The translations under genes were made by a program, and so were the position numbers. The notes beneath the pieces were generated by a model. That model was not told where the DNA came from. It saw only the letters and a program-made list of their open reading frames with translations, and did not search any database. Below are positions 37,245 through 49,872 of a stretch of 64,000 nt of DNA, piece after piece. Origin of the DNA: Paracentrotus lividus (taxonomy: Eukaryota; Echinodermata; Echinoidea; Camarodonta; Echinidae); NCBI GenBank assembly GCA_940671915.1, contig CALNVZ010002100.1, positions 17,850,399 to 17,914,398 of the forward strand, in the 5' to 3' direction. Each line of letters begins with the position of its first letter. Position 1 is the first letter of the stretch.

Positions 37245-40200
37245 ATGGCGTCATCATCACGTATTCCAGCCGACCCCGTGAGACTGACAGAAGTACGCCA
37301 TGACCAGCGGCGTGTAGCAGCATTGTTGAATGCATCAGGACAACTCAATGTATCCATTCTGGTAGGTATATAATTACATAGTAGACTATAACAGACTTTA
37401 GTAATTTCTGTACTTCATTTTAAAGTTTTTTATACATCAAATTCTTCTTAAAGACTCATCATAGGCGCAGGGAAAATGGAAAAGGGGTATAGGGCAAGTC
37501 CAAGCTATTTTGCCGGTACAAAACGGGACATTCAGAGCCAAAAATAGGGCTTGTTTGAAAAATCTGAATGAAATCTCAATCCTTTGGTATATTCCTGAAG
37601 GTACTAAGAATGTTCAACAAAAACATTAAAAATAGTTGTAATAACTCAATTCATAATTAATTATATAATCATATATTCGTCGGTAACAAACGGGACCGCA
37701 AAAAATGGTGTTTTCAAATCTTGACTTTGTTCACGTAGGCCTATAACTCTGAATTAAAAAAGTAGATCTAAATTTTGCAGAGTCATATCCTCTTAAACAT
37801 GTAATAAACATTGTAAGGACATTTTTTAACGTTAATACAACTTCGAGTTTTCTGGCAAAGGTCAAGTTTCAAAAACGATGTCAGGTAACAAACGGGACAG
37901 TAACACACGGACAATTATTCCCTGTAATATTTTTTATTAAACGATTGGTGTAGCCAAGGCGTAGCAACATCTTTTGTTAAAAAATCTCTCTGATAAAACA
38001 AAAGAAACATAATACAAACACAAAATGTAAGAAAAACTTATTTTGTTTCATTTCTAAATGTGGGAGGGTGGGTAATAAAAATGTATGATTTTACATCAGC
38101 TCAGTAACTTTTTGTGAGACTATTTCTGAGACCTGAATATTTTAAGTCTAAAAATATGGAAAGCTATGTGCTAGGTTCGTGATATTTTCACCAGAGTTAG
38201 CCAAGAAAATATAAAAACAGAAAATACTTACTTTTGGTTGTACTCCTATTGACAAATCTCTTTTTTAAATGGTTGAAAATAGCATTTTTAATGCATTTTA
38301 TATATTTTTCATGAATATTAATGAGCCTTGTGACGTCATATGACCTTGAAATGACTTTTTGACCTCATTTGCATTAAGTTCATTTCATACCCTTTATGGT
38401 GATATAGTAAATAGTGGTACTATTTTAAGAGTTGTGATTGGTTGAAATGATGTCACGTGTCATTCACGTTTTTGTTATAGTGAACGGTTTTTTGTTATAT
38501 TGAACGGTTTTTTGGTTATATTGAACGGTTTTTACCTGTGTTAAAATGAATGGTGAAATCGACTGCCTTGTTGCGCAAGCGCGTAATAACAGTAAAATGG
38601 TGCGCACAACAATAGAATCGCGGAGCGACAATATACGTCACAATAGGTTAATTAGCACCAAAAGTTTGGCAAACATTTGCAAAGATAAAACCAGATTAGG
38701 CAAGGTCAAAGATCTAGGGGTCTATTTACTATAATAAATAGTGCATGCATCTTTTAATGCAACATTACTGACTATGTGAACTCCAAATACTAAATTATCC
38801 CTCGGGCACATCTGTTTCAACTCGGCCTACGGCCTCGTGAAATAAATGTGCCCTCGGGATAATTTAGTATTTGTCGTGCACATAATCTAGTATGTTGCAT
38901 GGTAGAGCATGCACTATTTATATAATATGACACATTATGTATACCTTTACAAACCCACTGACACACTTGAACACAAAATGGTCAAAAAGTCGAAAAAATC
39001 ACCATCTCGGGAACAAAATTTAGCGTGGACTTGCCCTACATCGAACCAATATTCAGGATGTTTGAAATGATCCTTGTAAAAATCATTAAGATAGTCATTT
39101 AAAACGAAAATAAACACATTACAATTTTTTTGTTAATATGATAGTTATTCAAATTATTTGCAACTGTTATTCAAGTGGATAGTTATATTAATTGGTTTAG
39201 CAAAATGTTTCAATTTGTTTCATTATTCTGATTGCTGCAAAAGATATTTGCCGTTTTAACATTGTGAATCGCCGATGCTCCGGGATTAGGCACTTTATCA
39301 CAACTTCACATCTTGCAGAGTATAAATTATAATCTTTTAAACAAATAAAGCCTGAACTACTCGAGACAATCAATTTCTATGTTATCATTAGTAAATCTAC
39401 ATTTTGAACTTCAGACTTCAAACTATAGACGGCTTAGACTTATGGGCAGCAAATATGTAATAAGTATGTTGATTGTTTCTCTACTTCATGGGGGTTATAA
39501 ATCTTCAAACTCTAAAAGTATCAATTACAGTAGATGCGTGTACAGCCCCCCCCCTCTTATTATGCAGAAATACTCTTATTAATACTTATGATGTTTTGAC
39601 CTTTGCTCTTTGGTTTTTTGGCTTTCTCAACACGCATTGTGTTGAAGCATGATAATTATGTACCCAACTACTGTTATATTTGGGGTTGAAATATCACCAT
39701 TTCTTCAATGATGTCAGAAGTAAGTATTCATTAACTAATAATATGTTTCATCATAATGCAATATCAAAACTCATGTAGCCTTTTGTCAGAGCACAACCGA
39801 AAGAATATAAGGTTATAAAAAATCGGATAGGCATATTGTTTTTAAAAAAGAATATCGGGGTTGTTTTTCATTTTGGTAAAAAAAAAAAAGAGAAAGAAAA
39901 AAGAAAAAAAAATGATTGCGAACACAAAGACACAAAGAGAGGGAAATATATTTTATCAAAACGTTTGGTCTCGCAATACCAATTGTCATGAATGCCAGAT
40001 CAGAATGACATAGTATCATTTTCGTCACCCATTTGGTCATCAATTTCATTTTTATTTTTATTTTTACAGCCTCATGCGAGCATACCCGTACAGGATCTCT
40101 ACAAGAGTCGATTCTACCGAGAGCTGCAAGCAACCCGGTCTACCTTACCAGCTCGAGTCCCACCGCTAGGTCATCCCCTGGTCCGATTACCTGGATGGAA

Positions 40201-41323
40201 ACAAACTGACAAAGACAACCCTTTAGTCTCAAATCAGTATGGACACGTCACGAATGGTGGTGATGGCGAGCAAATCGGTGGTACCACAAGGAGCGCCCGT
40301 GACCAACTTCATGTTGGCACCAATTCGTACAACAGAAGACGACAAGCCGCTGTTGATTTGGCAAGAACGTTATCCAAGAGCGTGCCAAGTTCTTTAGAAT
40401 TAGAACGGATAAACAAGTCGAGCAATCGCAATGCAAAACCTCTCTCAAGGTATGAATCTCTTCCTGATATAGGTGCCGGCCGAAACGCAGACGTTGAAAG
40501 ATCCAAAGTTGAGTTTCGGCTTCCAAGACGGGGACACCGAGAACAAGGTATTGATTTGATCACAGAAGGGAAGACAGCTCCTCCACATTTACAGTACAAC
40601 CATGGCATCGCCAACCCTGGAAGACCCGACCCGCCGTCAATCTCGCAGATCTTTTCGCCGACGGGATGGCTCAGAGAAGATACCGACCACTCAGACGTTA
40701 CGCCATTGTCAAGTCGAAAGACTCATCATCGGAAACGAAAACAAAGTGTGACGACTCCGGTGTTGATGCGGACCTATGACCACGATGAAGTTCCATTAAA
40801 CAGTCCGGAATCTTCAACGGTGTCCATGGATAAACCGTCATCGAGCCATAGTGACATGAGTTCTTCAGATACCATCTACACACCCGTTGATCCGTACCCT
40901 GACGATGATGACAACAACATCAATGAACTTGGCGTTGATGAGCATAAGAGTGACACTTCGCCACCCAACGATCCTGAAAGATCTGTTTCGGGTCCGAGCG
41001 ACCTCAAGGTGCACTCTCCTGCACCCAAAGGTTCTCTTGGTTCCGGTGGAGTAAACCCCAGCGACGATCCATACGGAATGGCGTACCTCAAGGCTCTCTC
41101 GGTGGCACGTTCAAAGGCAGCCCAAAAGGATCCGTTCTACCTAAGCCAACGTATGACTCGTCCGTTCACATTTTCATACTTTTGCCAAAAGGAAGTTTGT
41201 GTCTGTGGAAACTGTCCCAAGATGAAACGGAAGAAAGGAAAAACGGGTTTAAAATCCATATTAGGCGATGTGAACATGTATGACTATTTCAAATGGTCTA
41301 AAGACAAGAAGGATAAGCCCTGA
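37245..41323 (+). CDS. Unrecognised 456-aa disordered protein with C-terminal Cys cluster (2 coding exons)
   Basis: Coding exon A is 37245-37361, 117 nt in phase 0, with start MASSSRIPADPVRL and donor gtaggt. Coding exon B is 40070-41323, after a long pyrimidine tract and acceptor tttttacag, also phase 0. The join gives 39 + 417 = 456 aa. An in-frame TAG at 37227 fixes the start. The product has no signal peptide or membrane segment. It contains basic dipeptide-rich segments (about residues 95-260), a Ser/Pro/Asp-rich acidic centre (about 275-385), and a better ordered C-terminus with an aromatic stretch (PFTFSYF), a C-x4-C-x-C-x2-C cluster, KMKRKKGK, and a terminal KWSKDKKDKP. Most of the sequence looks intrinsically disordered. 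I do not recognise the family. The Cys cluster might bind metal (inference). The two-exon frame agreement over 456 codons makes it a real gene. Confidence 0.8.
37514..37915 (+). repeat. Spaced GGTAACAAACGGGAC motifs in orphan-gene intron 2
   Basis: GGTACAAAACGGGAC, GGTAACAAACGGGAC and GGTAACAAACGGGAC occur near 37515, 37681 and 37884 in the same orientation. Confidence 0.55.
38466..38533 (+). repeat. About 20-bp x 3 tandem repeat
   Basis: TTTTGTTATATTGAACGG units are repeated three times with small variations. Confidence 0.9.
38734..38923. mobile_element. 190-bp palindromic foldback MITE, orphan-gene intron 2
   Basis: The two halves are reverse complements for about 90 nt: ATAAATAGTGCATGC, ATGCAACAT, CAAATACTAAATTATCCC and GGGCACAT, then the centre GGCCTACGGCC. 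The outer junctions lie in AT dinucleotides. No coding capacity. Confidence 0.8.
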
Positions 41324-41492
41324 AACCCATAATTTAGAGAGAGTTAGAATATCGGCCTACGTGTAATAATTTTTTAAACATAAATTGACAATCACTGTAG
41401 TTTGTTGTATTAAACATGTTAAATAATATTATTATGATACCTGCAATAATGTATTGATATTAGTATTTATATTCCCATAATTTAGATATTAA

Positions 41493-41498
41493 AATAAA
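41493..41498 (+). terminator. Poly(A) signal candidate for the orphan gene
   Basis: A canonical AATAAA lies about 170 nt after the TGA stop at 41323, in very AT-rich sequence with a T-rich stretch following near 41518. It is the nearest canonical hexamer downstream of the stop. Confidence 0.45.
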
Positions 41499-41639
41499 AA
41501 GATATTTAAATGGTTACTTTATTTTTGTAATATTATCATTTTAGTTTGGTGATTATATTAAATTCTAAATTTATAATTGTGGAGTAAATAATGATATTTA
41601 TTAACTAAACAAAATGCAATAATACATTTTTTCACAAGG

Positions 41640-41760
41640 AGAAAATAATATTGTGGGAGAGAGGGAGAGAGAGAAGGAGAGACACAGAGAGAGAGAGAGA
41701 GAGAGAGAGGGGGAGGGGCAGAGGGGAGGGAGAGAGAGAGAGAGAGCGAGAGAAAGTAAA
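41640..41760 (+). repeat. (GA)n microsatellite
   Basis: GAGAGA runs with GGGAG interruptions just downstream of the orphan gene. Confidence 0.9.
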
Positions 41761-42718
41761 TGATATATGTTAGAATTCAAAATTGATCAGGTGTAGAGAG
41801 AGAATAAAATCATGTTCAGATTGGTAATTGTCCAATATTTTTATACTGCCTGAGTAAAAATATATATGACAGAGAGATGGGGAAGGAGATTAATGTGTGA
41901 AATATAGAAAGAAAGAAAGACAGATATGAATATAAAAACAGGATACATGTGAATAGAAACATAGATAGATGAATGTATTCGAGACAAACAGCTAGATCTA
42001 ACGGGGAAGATACTGACTATACACGATAATGAGTGTAAGATTTAGTTTGGCATTTTGTATGTAGGCACGTCGGAACCATGGTTGACGGGGAAGAGGGGTT
42101 ACTGGCTCATAATGGCCCCAAGGAACCATTACACAGACACTGAATGAAAATAACATCACCCAGAGAAGAAGGGGGGGGGGGAAACCGCCGTTGCTAAGGA
42201 ATCGAATGCGTGCCAAAACTAGAGGTCGTGATTATCCAGCCAAATTTTTTAAAAAGGGTGAAAATGCGGCTGCTGTAATAAAATACAATGAGTTTGAAAG
42301 AAGAAATCGGCTAATTTGAAAATTTGGTAGAATAAATTTGAATACACCGTTTATGCAATGCAAGACTATATTTTCCTTGGCAACGGCAGATATAAATATA
42401 TTATCTCTGGCTGCTGATTTATTGTCTGCCATTGTATTGTAGGTATAACGTTTTGACTATTATTAATTAGACAGAGGTATAACCTCGACTTGTAAATAGT
42501 TTTCGGAGAAATATGAAGCATGTATCATGATTTTATTCACTGTTAAGGCCCTGTTCATTCACTGTTCATTTTGGGGGATTTGTTCTTGTGTCCTCCCTTT
42601 TGTTTCAGAAATTACCGGTTCTGGTCATCTACTGCTACCAGAAATGAAAAGATGCAAGTTCCCTCTTTCATATATAATTGTACCAAAATTATATAATAAA
42701 AAATGAACGAAATATAAC

Positions 42719-42917
42719 CAGGTGCGGATCCAAGGGGGGGGGGCCAGCCCCCCGAGAAAAAAAAAGAACAAGAGATGGCCGATCTGATTGACCCATGGGA
42801 CCTTATTGATGGCCAAAGGCCAAAAAATGTAAACCTACACCCCGCTTACGCACCCCCAAAAAAATCTGAAATTCCATTTTTGCCCCCCCCTGTAATGAAA
42901 TCCTGGATCCGCCACTG
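42719..42917. mobile_element. GGATCC-ended MITE, about 199 bp
   Basis: The left end is CAGGTGCGGATCCAAGGGG and the right end is CCTGGATCCGCCACTG, imperfect inverted repeats bordering G- and C-runs. No convincing target duplication was seen. A related one-sided end (GGGCGGATCCGGGG) occurs at 43247. Confidence 0.6.
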
Positions 42918-43724
42918 ACAACAACCTGTAACTTAAAATAAAAATAACTAATTTCAGCTATGTTCAATACTTACGGCAAATGAAGGTTCTCAGGGTAGGA
43001 ACTAATGAAATCCGGCATCTATCGCCTTTGGGGTGTGGATTATCAATGAAGGAAATCATGACAATATTTATATCCTTTTTTTTTTTTTATCCTCTTAAAA
43101 AAAGAAAAAAAGAAGATGTTTTGTCCATTTAAAAAAGAAAGAAAAGGGCATACATGCAATGGCCTCAATGATACCATAAGCTGATACAAGGGCCAAACAC
43201 AGAAAGTTTTCTCTTTCTTTTTTATTATTATTATATTTTAGGTCAAGGGCGGATCCGGGGAGGGGGCTGGCTGGCAGCTCCCTCCCTAAACCATTGTAAA
43301 CCCAAAATATTTAGAAGAAGAAAAGAATGCTTAAAATTTGTTCGATTTATGGATGGACACCTACCAAGTGACCCCCCCCCCCCCCCCCCCCCGCTGAATA
43401 ACATGAGCCGGCGGAGGCCGACAATTTTTTCAAACATTGAGGATTTCGAATTTTCGGCTCGTAGGTCCTAAAAAAAAACTTTTGTGATGTCAAATAATAA
43501 ATATGTTGTTAACAATAGTCAAACTTTTGACTGGTTACCATATAGAAAATTAAAAAAAAAGAAAACAACAACAACAACAACAATTTTTTAGTTTCTGCGA
43601 AGTTTTATTTTTCCTTTTAGTATTTGACCTTTGGAGACACCGTATACGAAAGAAGAAGAAGAAGAATTGAAGGGAGCGAAAAATATTTATTCATGTATCA
43701 CTATCAGATTCAGAAGGAAAAAGG

Positions 43725-46700
43725 ATGATAAAACGTATATTGCAGATCACTTTCATCATTTACTTGATCGCAACAATCTACACTGTATACCTGATCTTGT
43801 GTAAGTTAATATGTATTTTAAACCTATCAGTTATGTCTTAGATTTTGATTCATATTGTGTTTGGCTCGGGCTCGAGATAAGACCCTATCCCGATGCAGCC
43901 GTGGCCGGTGAGCGGCGGGGCTGCGGTTTCCGCTTTATGGTGTGGGTAACCGGCTGCGCACGGAAGCTTGGTGCAGTCGGTTTGATCAAGAACTAGAAGA
44001 TCTGCCGATTGCCGAAGATGTAGTAGATCAAGATTTGACACTGTTGGCAAAGATATCTATGCAGAGGGGGGGGGGGGGGATCTTAAACATTTATTTAGAA
44101 CAAAATTGTAGGGCAATGATGTCATAACGTAACCTTACGCTGAGTGAATTTCCATTTCATCTCGATTAACATTTTAGGTAGCGCTTTTCGTTTGTCATTT
44201 CATTAAGAAAATCATATTATTTTATTGCAGGCCTTCAAGCGCTCCTACTTTTCCTACTTTTTCACTACTTTTTTTTCAACCTCCTACTTATCCTACTTTT
44301 TCTTTGAAATCTCCTTCTTTTCCTACTTTTTAACTACTTTTTTGAAAAAGTGAAAAAGTGAAGAAAAAAATTGTAGACTTAGCCATAGGTTTGATATGTG
44401 ACCGAAAATCCTGTCACTTGTTTTATTATTAGAATTAATGTATTTGGGATATGTTTGGGTCTGCTCATTTAGAGACATGCACGTGACATGAAGCATCCCT
44501 ATCCATAACCTATCCACTTTTTCCCTGAACATTATAGCACAACCAGTCGCAGCACCATGACAGGAGTCTCTGTCCGTATAAGCATTATATGGGGGAAAGT
44601 GCATTAAGAGTGTTATAGGTTATTTTGTCTTTAGTTCGGAGAGATACGTGTACATATATATATATAAACTGTAGGTCTACTCAAATAAAAGGCAAAAAAC
44701 GAAACTGGAGACAGAAGTCTAGTCTAGTTTTAATGCTTGTTTGGTGTATGAGTCTATATAGGTTTTCTTAGGCACAGAGTACTGTAACTACCATTTGTCT
44801 ATGAATAGAATCACCTAATGTTGAAGCTGTTTCTGATGTTGGGATCTGAGCTAAGATTGTAGATTGAAAATTTTTCAATTATGACAACTGAGATAAATTT
44901 ATGCACCTTACATTGTTTGGAGTGCCATCTCAGCTTTTGCATTGTATCCTTTGACTATGTTAACCGATGTGTTGGCTCAGTGGATAGAGTGTCCGCCTCA
45001 TGATTGGGAGGTCATGGGTTCGATCCCTGGCCGTGTCATACCAAAAGATGTTAAAAAATTGAAGTTGCTGCTTCCCTGCAACGTCCTTCTGGCGCTGCTC
45101 AGCGGTTGCCGGGCTCACGAGAAAAGGGGCAAAATAAATATCCGGTCATCTTTGTTTCGGACAATAAAATTTGGAGCATTGGAGCAATTGGAGCATAAGT
45201 TCATCTTTATTCCAGATCCATACGCATGCAGTAATCTACAAATGTGGAGCATGATTATTTTCCTCTTTACTTTTCAAATTGCATACGCAACACTACTGTG
45301 TGTCCAACAGAAAATGCTATGGCACTTTAAATGATTATGATTTGAAAATTAGCAATTCATTGTATATAATTTTATAATTGTAAACTAGCATTTGCTTGAT
45401 AGAACTGGCTTAAATTTTATGCCATTATATGGTTCATTGAACACATTGATATATGAGCCTTCTTTCAGCACTCATCAGAAAACCTCTCAATCCAAGTTTC
45501 GTTATTACATTAAATAAAGTATGTAGTCCAATTACATCTTCATTCACTCCTATTTTATTTCTTCTTTTTTGTTTGTTTAGAATTTGGGCCCACAACATGC
45601 GGGCACATAATTAATTATTTGTTTAAGATGAAGGTTTAAGAAAATTGGCATGATATATTTAATCAAACATAAAAATTATACTAAACATGTTGTTAGCTGA
45701 ACCTGACTACACATACTACTTAATACAGAGCTTGGATGGAGAGGTTTCCTGATGTGTCATGAACAAATAATCTTATTGTTGTGATTATTGGACCATATCA
45801 CATAAAATTGCATCCAGTTGGTATTTATATAATGTTGTAATTTTAATATTATACACATCTAGAGTGCCATATAACATTTTTGTGGGACATGCTGTTCTTA
45901 CATGTATTGATGGATTTCCAATGCAAAAAGCATAGTGATCCAGTGAATTAGGACTTTATCAATTGACGTTTCTCTTTTTTACACCATAAATAAACACGCA
46001 ATGCCTCTTTCCAAAAACAGTTTGCAAGAAAATGATGTTACATGTAGGTTAAGCTTGAACTCAAGTGGCAGAGACTGCATAAATGCACACAGTATCCAGA
46101 GTTGATAATTCAGGTTGCTTCCAAGTCATTGGCATGCGAACAGAAAGAACCATGGTGATTTTGCAAATGCAAGATTTATTGGACATTAAAAAATAAACAC
46201 TTTGTACTACCTAGTGAACAGAAAACATCCTCAGTCATGTACTTACATGTAATTATAGAACCTGTGGCTTGATGCCAAGTACCCCTAAGAAAATATCTAA
46301 ACACAAAATTCTCTGTTCATTGAAGCTTTAATACTCAAAGTAATCTCAGCTTTGCATTATGCAATGGCGCTCCAAAATATTTTATGCAATGTCTTTCTCA
46401 ATGAGTTAAACCATGGATTCTACGAGGTCATATTAGAATCCATGGTTAAACAAACCAATTTTACAATCTTTAGTTTCTGATGGCCTTAGTCCCAACTACT
46501 GGAAGCAGGTGAAATTGGGAATGCAAAGAACCAGAATCTGTATGATATGTTTATCCAATAATGTTTATCAGAGATGATTCAAATATGTAAGATACCTCAA
46601 AGCTTTGATGTTTAGGCATGCACAAGAACAGAAAGTTGGGACAGGGACTGATGCATGCATGGTTAGAAGAATGGTTACCAGTTGTAACCACTAAAGCCGC

Positions 46701-47423
46701 TTGTCAATCTTGGCTCAGATGTGAACAAAACATTCTGAAATTATGTAAACTGAAATCTCACTGAAATGGAATTGACTGGCATGGTGCTATTCATCCTTTG
46801 GCCTATAATGCCTTGCAAAAAAAACTGCGTTAGACTTGGAGATGGTCATGAGCAGACTGTGGTTCTGGATCTCTTCTATAATATCTGAAGACATTCCCTT
46901 GCAGGAAGGAAGACTGCTGAAACCCAGTATAGTAGCATCTTGGTCTCCATGAAATAAATTTCCTTCAACACATATAAAGTTGCTGGCTATGAAAAGAGTG
47001 AATAGCATGCTTTAAAGCAGAAAATCAGTAATTTGTTCAAGATCTCTACATGGCTACTACGGAAAGCAGGAATGGCAAGTCTCATGAAAGAAATGTGAGA
47101 TACTGATAAATCACTAGGAAATTGAAAGATCCCCTGATGAAAGTGCCGCTCTGGTTTTAGCATTAACAATGTATTCAATGTCTTCTTGATATTAAACAGT
47201 TTTTGGTAGAGGAAAGCACTGTCTGTTTTTGCTGTACATGTAAAAAAGGAGAAATGTTGATTAGAGTAGAAAGGCATACATTGGATCACTGTTTGTTAAC
47301 AGCATCAGTATGATATCCTTTTAGACATTGGATAATCCTCAAGCTAAATCTCAGATTCAATCTAAAATAAAAGATAGGGAATTTCATCTAAAACATTTAT
47401 CTTGTATGTTATTCCATCATTGT

Positions 47424-47455
<32 letters not shown>

Positions 47456-49791
47456 GGGGGTATAGATGTACTGCCTTGACTTTGAGTATAATGGATCTGG
47501 ATCTATTAAAAAAAGGCTACAGTGCCAAACATGTACATGTAGGGTATATTCATTTCCCTCAGGTGTTATCATTGAGAATGTAATTTAGTGAGAATTTTTT
47601 AATCTACATGTACATGTACCTTATTGAACTTATCCTGCCATCAGAAACAGCTTCAATATGATCCCAGGAATGTTATTATGACATATTTGGGGATTTCCAT
47701 TCATAAACAGGTGATGATCATACATGTAATGATGGTAACATGTAGTTCTAATACTCTTAGCAGCATACCTTTAAAGACTACTCTAACTTTCCAAACAAAT
47801 ATTATACTTGACTGAAAATTCTATCACAAGTTTGTTTTTCGCGTAATTATGTACATTCGGCCTTTTTCATACAGATGAAATCCTAATTTTCTCCTTCTTT
47901 TTAAGATTAAATCCTACTTTTATCTTACTTTTTTAAAGGTTAAATCCTACTTTTATCCTACTTTTTGGAGAAATTTGCTCCTACTTTTCTCCTACTTTTT
48001 CATTCAAGCTGACTTGAAGGCCTGTTATTGTCAAATTTGTGTAATGCTTCTTTGTGTTTTCCAAGATCTTCTTTATCAACGTCCAAAACAGTGTTGTTTT
48101 ATAATAAATAAATGTATCATTAGATAAGGACTGTACTCTGTTAGAAATATGTTACAAAAATTAAATGTCAGATGATTTACTTTAATACTGTTCTTTTTTC
48201 CCCTGTAGCCCCCGAAGAGAAGAACGTACCCCATAAGGACCAGAAGATACCTGTAGAGATCCAGCTAAATGAACCAAGACCAGGACCTGCCATACTAGAT
48301 CATCAAAAATCCAATCAACTTCAAGCGAAGAATAGGACCTACCCAATTGATGTCTGGAGCAAAGTGGGCTTAGGTATGTTTTAAGGGAAAACTCTGTGCC
48401 TGAAAATGCTTGGAATAATTCTGAAAATATCTTTCAAACTGTCATTGTTGTTATGGCAGAAATTAAAATAAAATTGGTTCAAGCTCACATTCTACTGAAA
48501 ATTCAAACCCAAAACGAAGATGTGGAGGGGACCACATGTATTTTGGACAATGGCCTTTTGAGGAAGAACCCATCAGGCCATACCACTTATTAAAAGAACA
48601 TATCGAAATAGATCTAGTTGGGACAAGCAAATAAGATATGAATAAGCAAAATATTGTATATTCTCATTGTAATACTTGTTAAAACCTGGCACTAAAAGTA
48701 CCCAATTTTATTATATTTTGTCAAAGAACATTTTAATAGCAAAAAGTTTCAGCTTAGCTTTCACACATGTTTCTTTGTGTCAAGAGAACAAAGGTGCTTC
48801 AAATTTGTTTGAAGCTCCTTGAGAGAACAAGCAATTTTTTTAAATTTCTGTACACAATATCCCTCTTTCTATTGTAATCATATTTGGGTTTCTATCCTTT
48901 CTCTGTGGTTTGGTCTCTATATTTGCTTTTTTTTCCTCTAAAGCTGAGAATAAGTTCTGAAGTACAGTCATTCAAAAAAATATGTATGTATGATCTTGCA
49001 GGCTCGTATACCTGGGAACATATTTTGCAGGGGAAACTTGAATCAAGACTAGAGGGCATCTGGTACTATGGTGAACTGCAAGTGCATACCTTTAAATTCA
49101 GGTAAGCTATGAGCCTGCAAAAATTGTATGAAGAAGATGGAGGTCAGCCAAGGTATATTTTAAGAACAATGTGCATTTATATTATATAGTGTGTCCCAGA
49201 TAAAAGTAAACCCAACTTTGGGAGCCTTGTTTTGAGATTGCATAACTTGTGTGTCATTAATTTTTATATCATGACAAAGAGTAACTTATATTCTATCAAG
49301 TAATACCAAAATTATACCTGTACTGTCATGGATGACTGAGTAAAAAAACAAAAACAATTTGTACCAAGTTTTCTTAGACGCATCCCTGGATTTCAATTCA
49401 ATTCAATTTACAAAATGGTTTATTCAGATACTTTAATTGCGGCAAAAGCCGAATTACAAAAGTTTACAATAAATAATCATGTCAATATATTTCACCAACA
49501 ATATATTAAAATAGATGAGCAATTTAAACATAATAGAACATAGAAAACTATGAGTATAAACATGATTAATTAGAATCCCTTCACATTAAAATATGAAATA
49601 CATATATTTGCCTAACAGTTACCACAATCAATTTTCATTCTTCTTGGGTTTCCTTTTCATTTGTTGATCTTGAAAGAATGCAATAATGCATTGTATCATA
49701 GGAGGAAATAAAATGGTACCGGGTTCATGTGAGTGTTTGCAATAGAAAGATGAAAGGTATAATAAAGGGATAGAGAGTGATAGCTAGAGAA

Positions 49792-49822
<31 letters not shown>

Positions 49823-49840
49823 TAGGGTGAGAGATAGGGT

Positions 49841-49872
<32 letters not shown>

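Larger units (their letters stand above)
44228..48024. mobile_element. Probable hAT-like DNA transposon, 3.8 kb, in RXYLT1 intron 1
   Basis: Perfect 12-bp inverted termini CAGGCCTTCAAG (44228-44239) and CTTGAAGGCCTG (48013-48024) are flanked directly by TTATTG on both sides. Inside each end are degenerate TCCTACTTTT repeats (44242-44340, 47880-48000). A SINE sits within. There is no transposase-length frame, so it is decayed or non-autonomous. The hAT assignment rests on the CAGG start only. An alternative is two independent short elements. Confidence 0.55.

Noticed and set aside
44970-45040. Functional tRNA gene
   Set aside because: The A and B boxes are present, but no 3' acceptor strand pairs with the 5' end and SINE body sequence follows.
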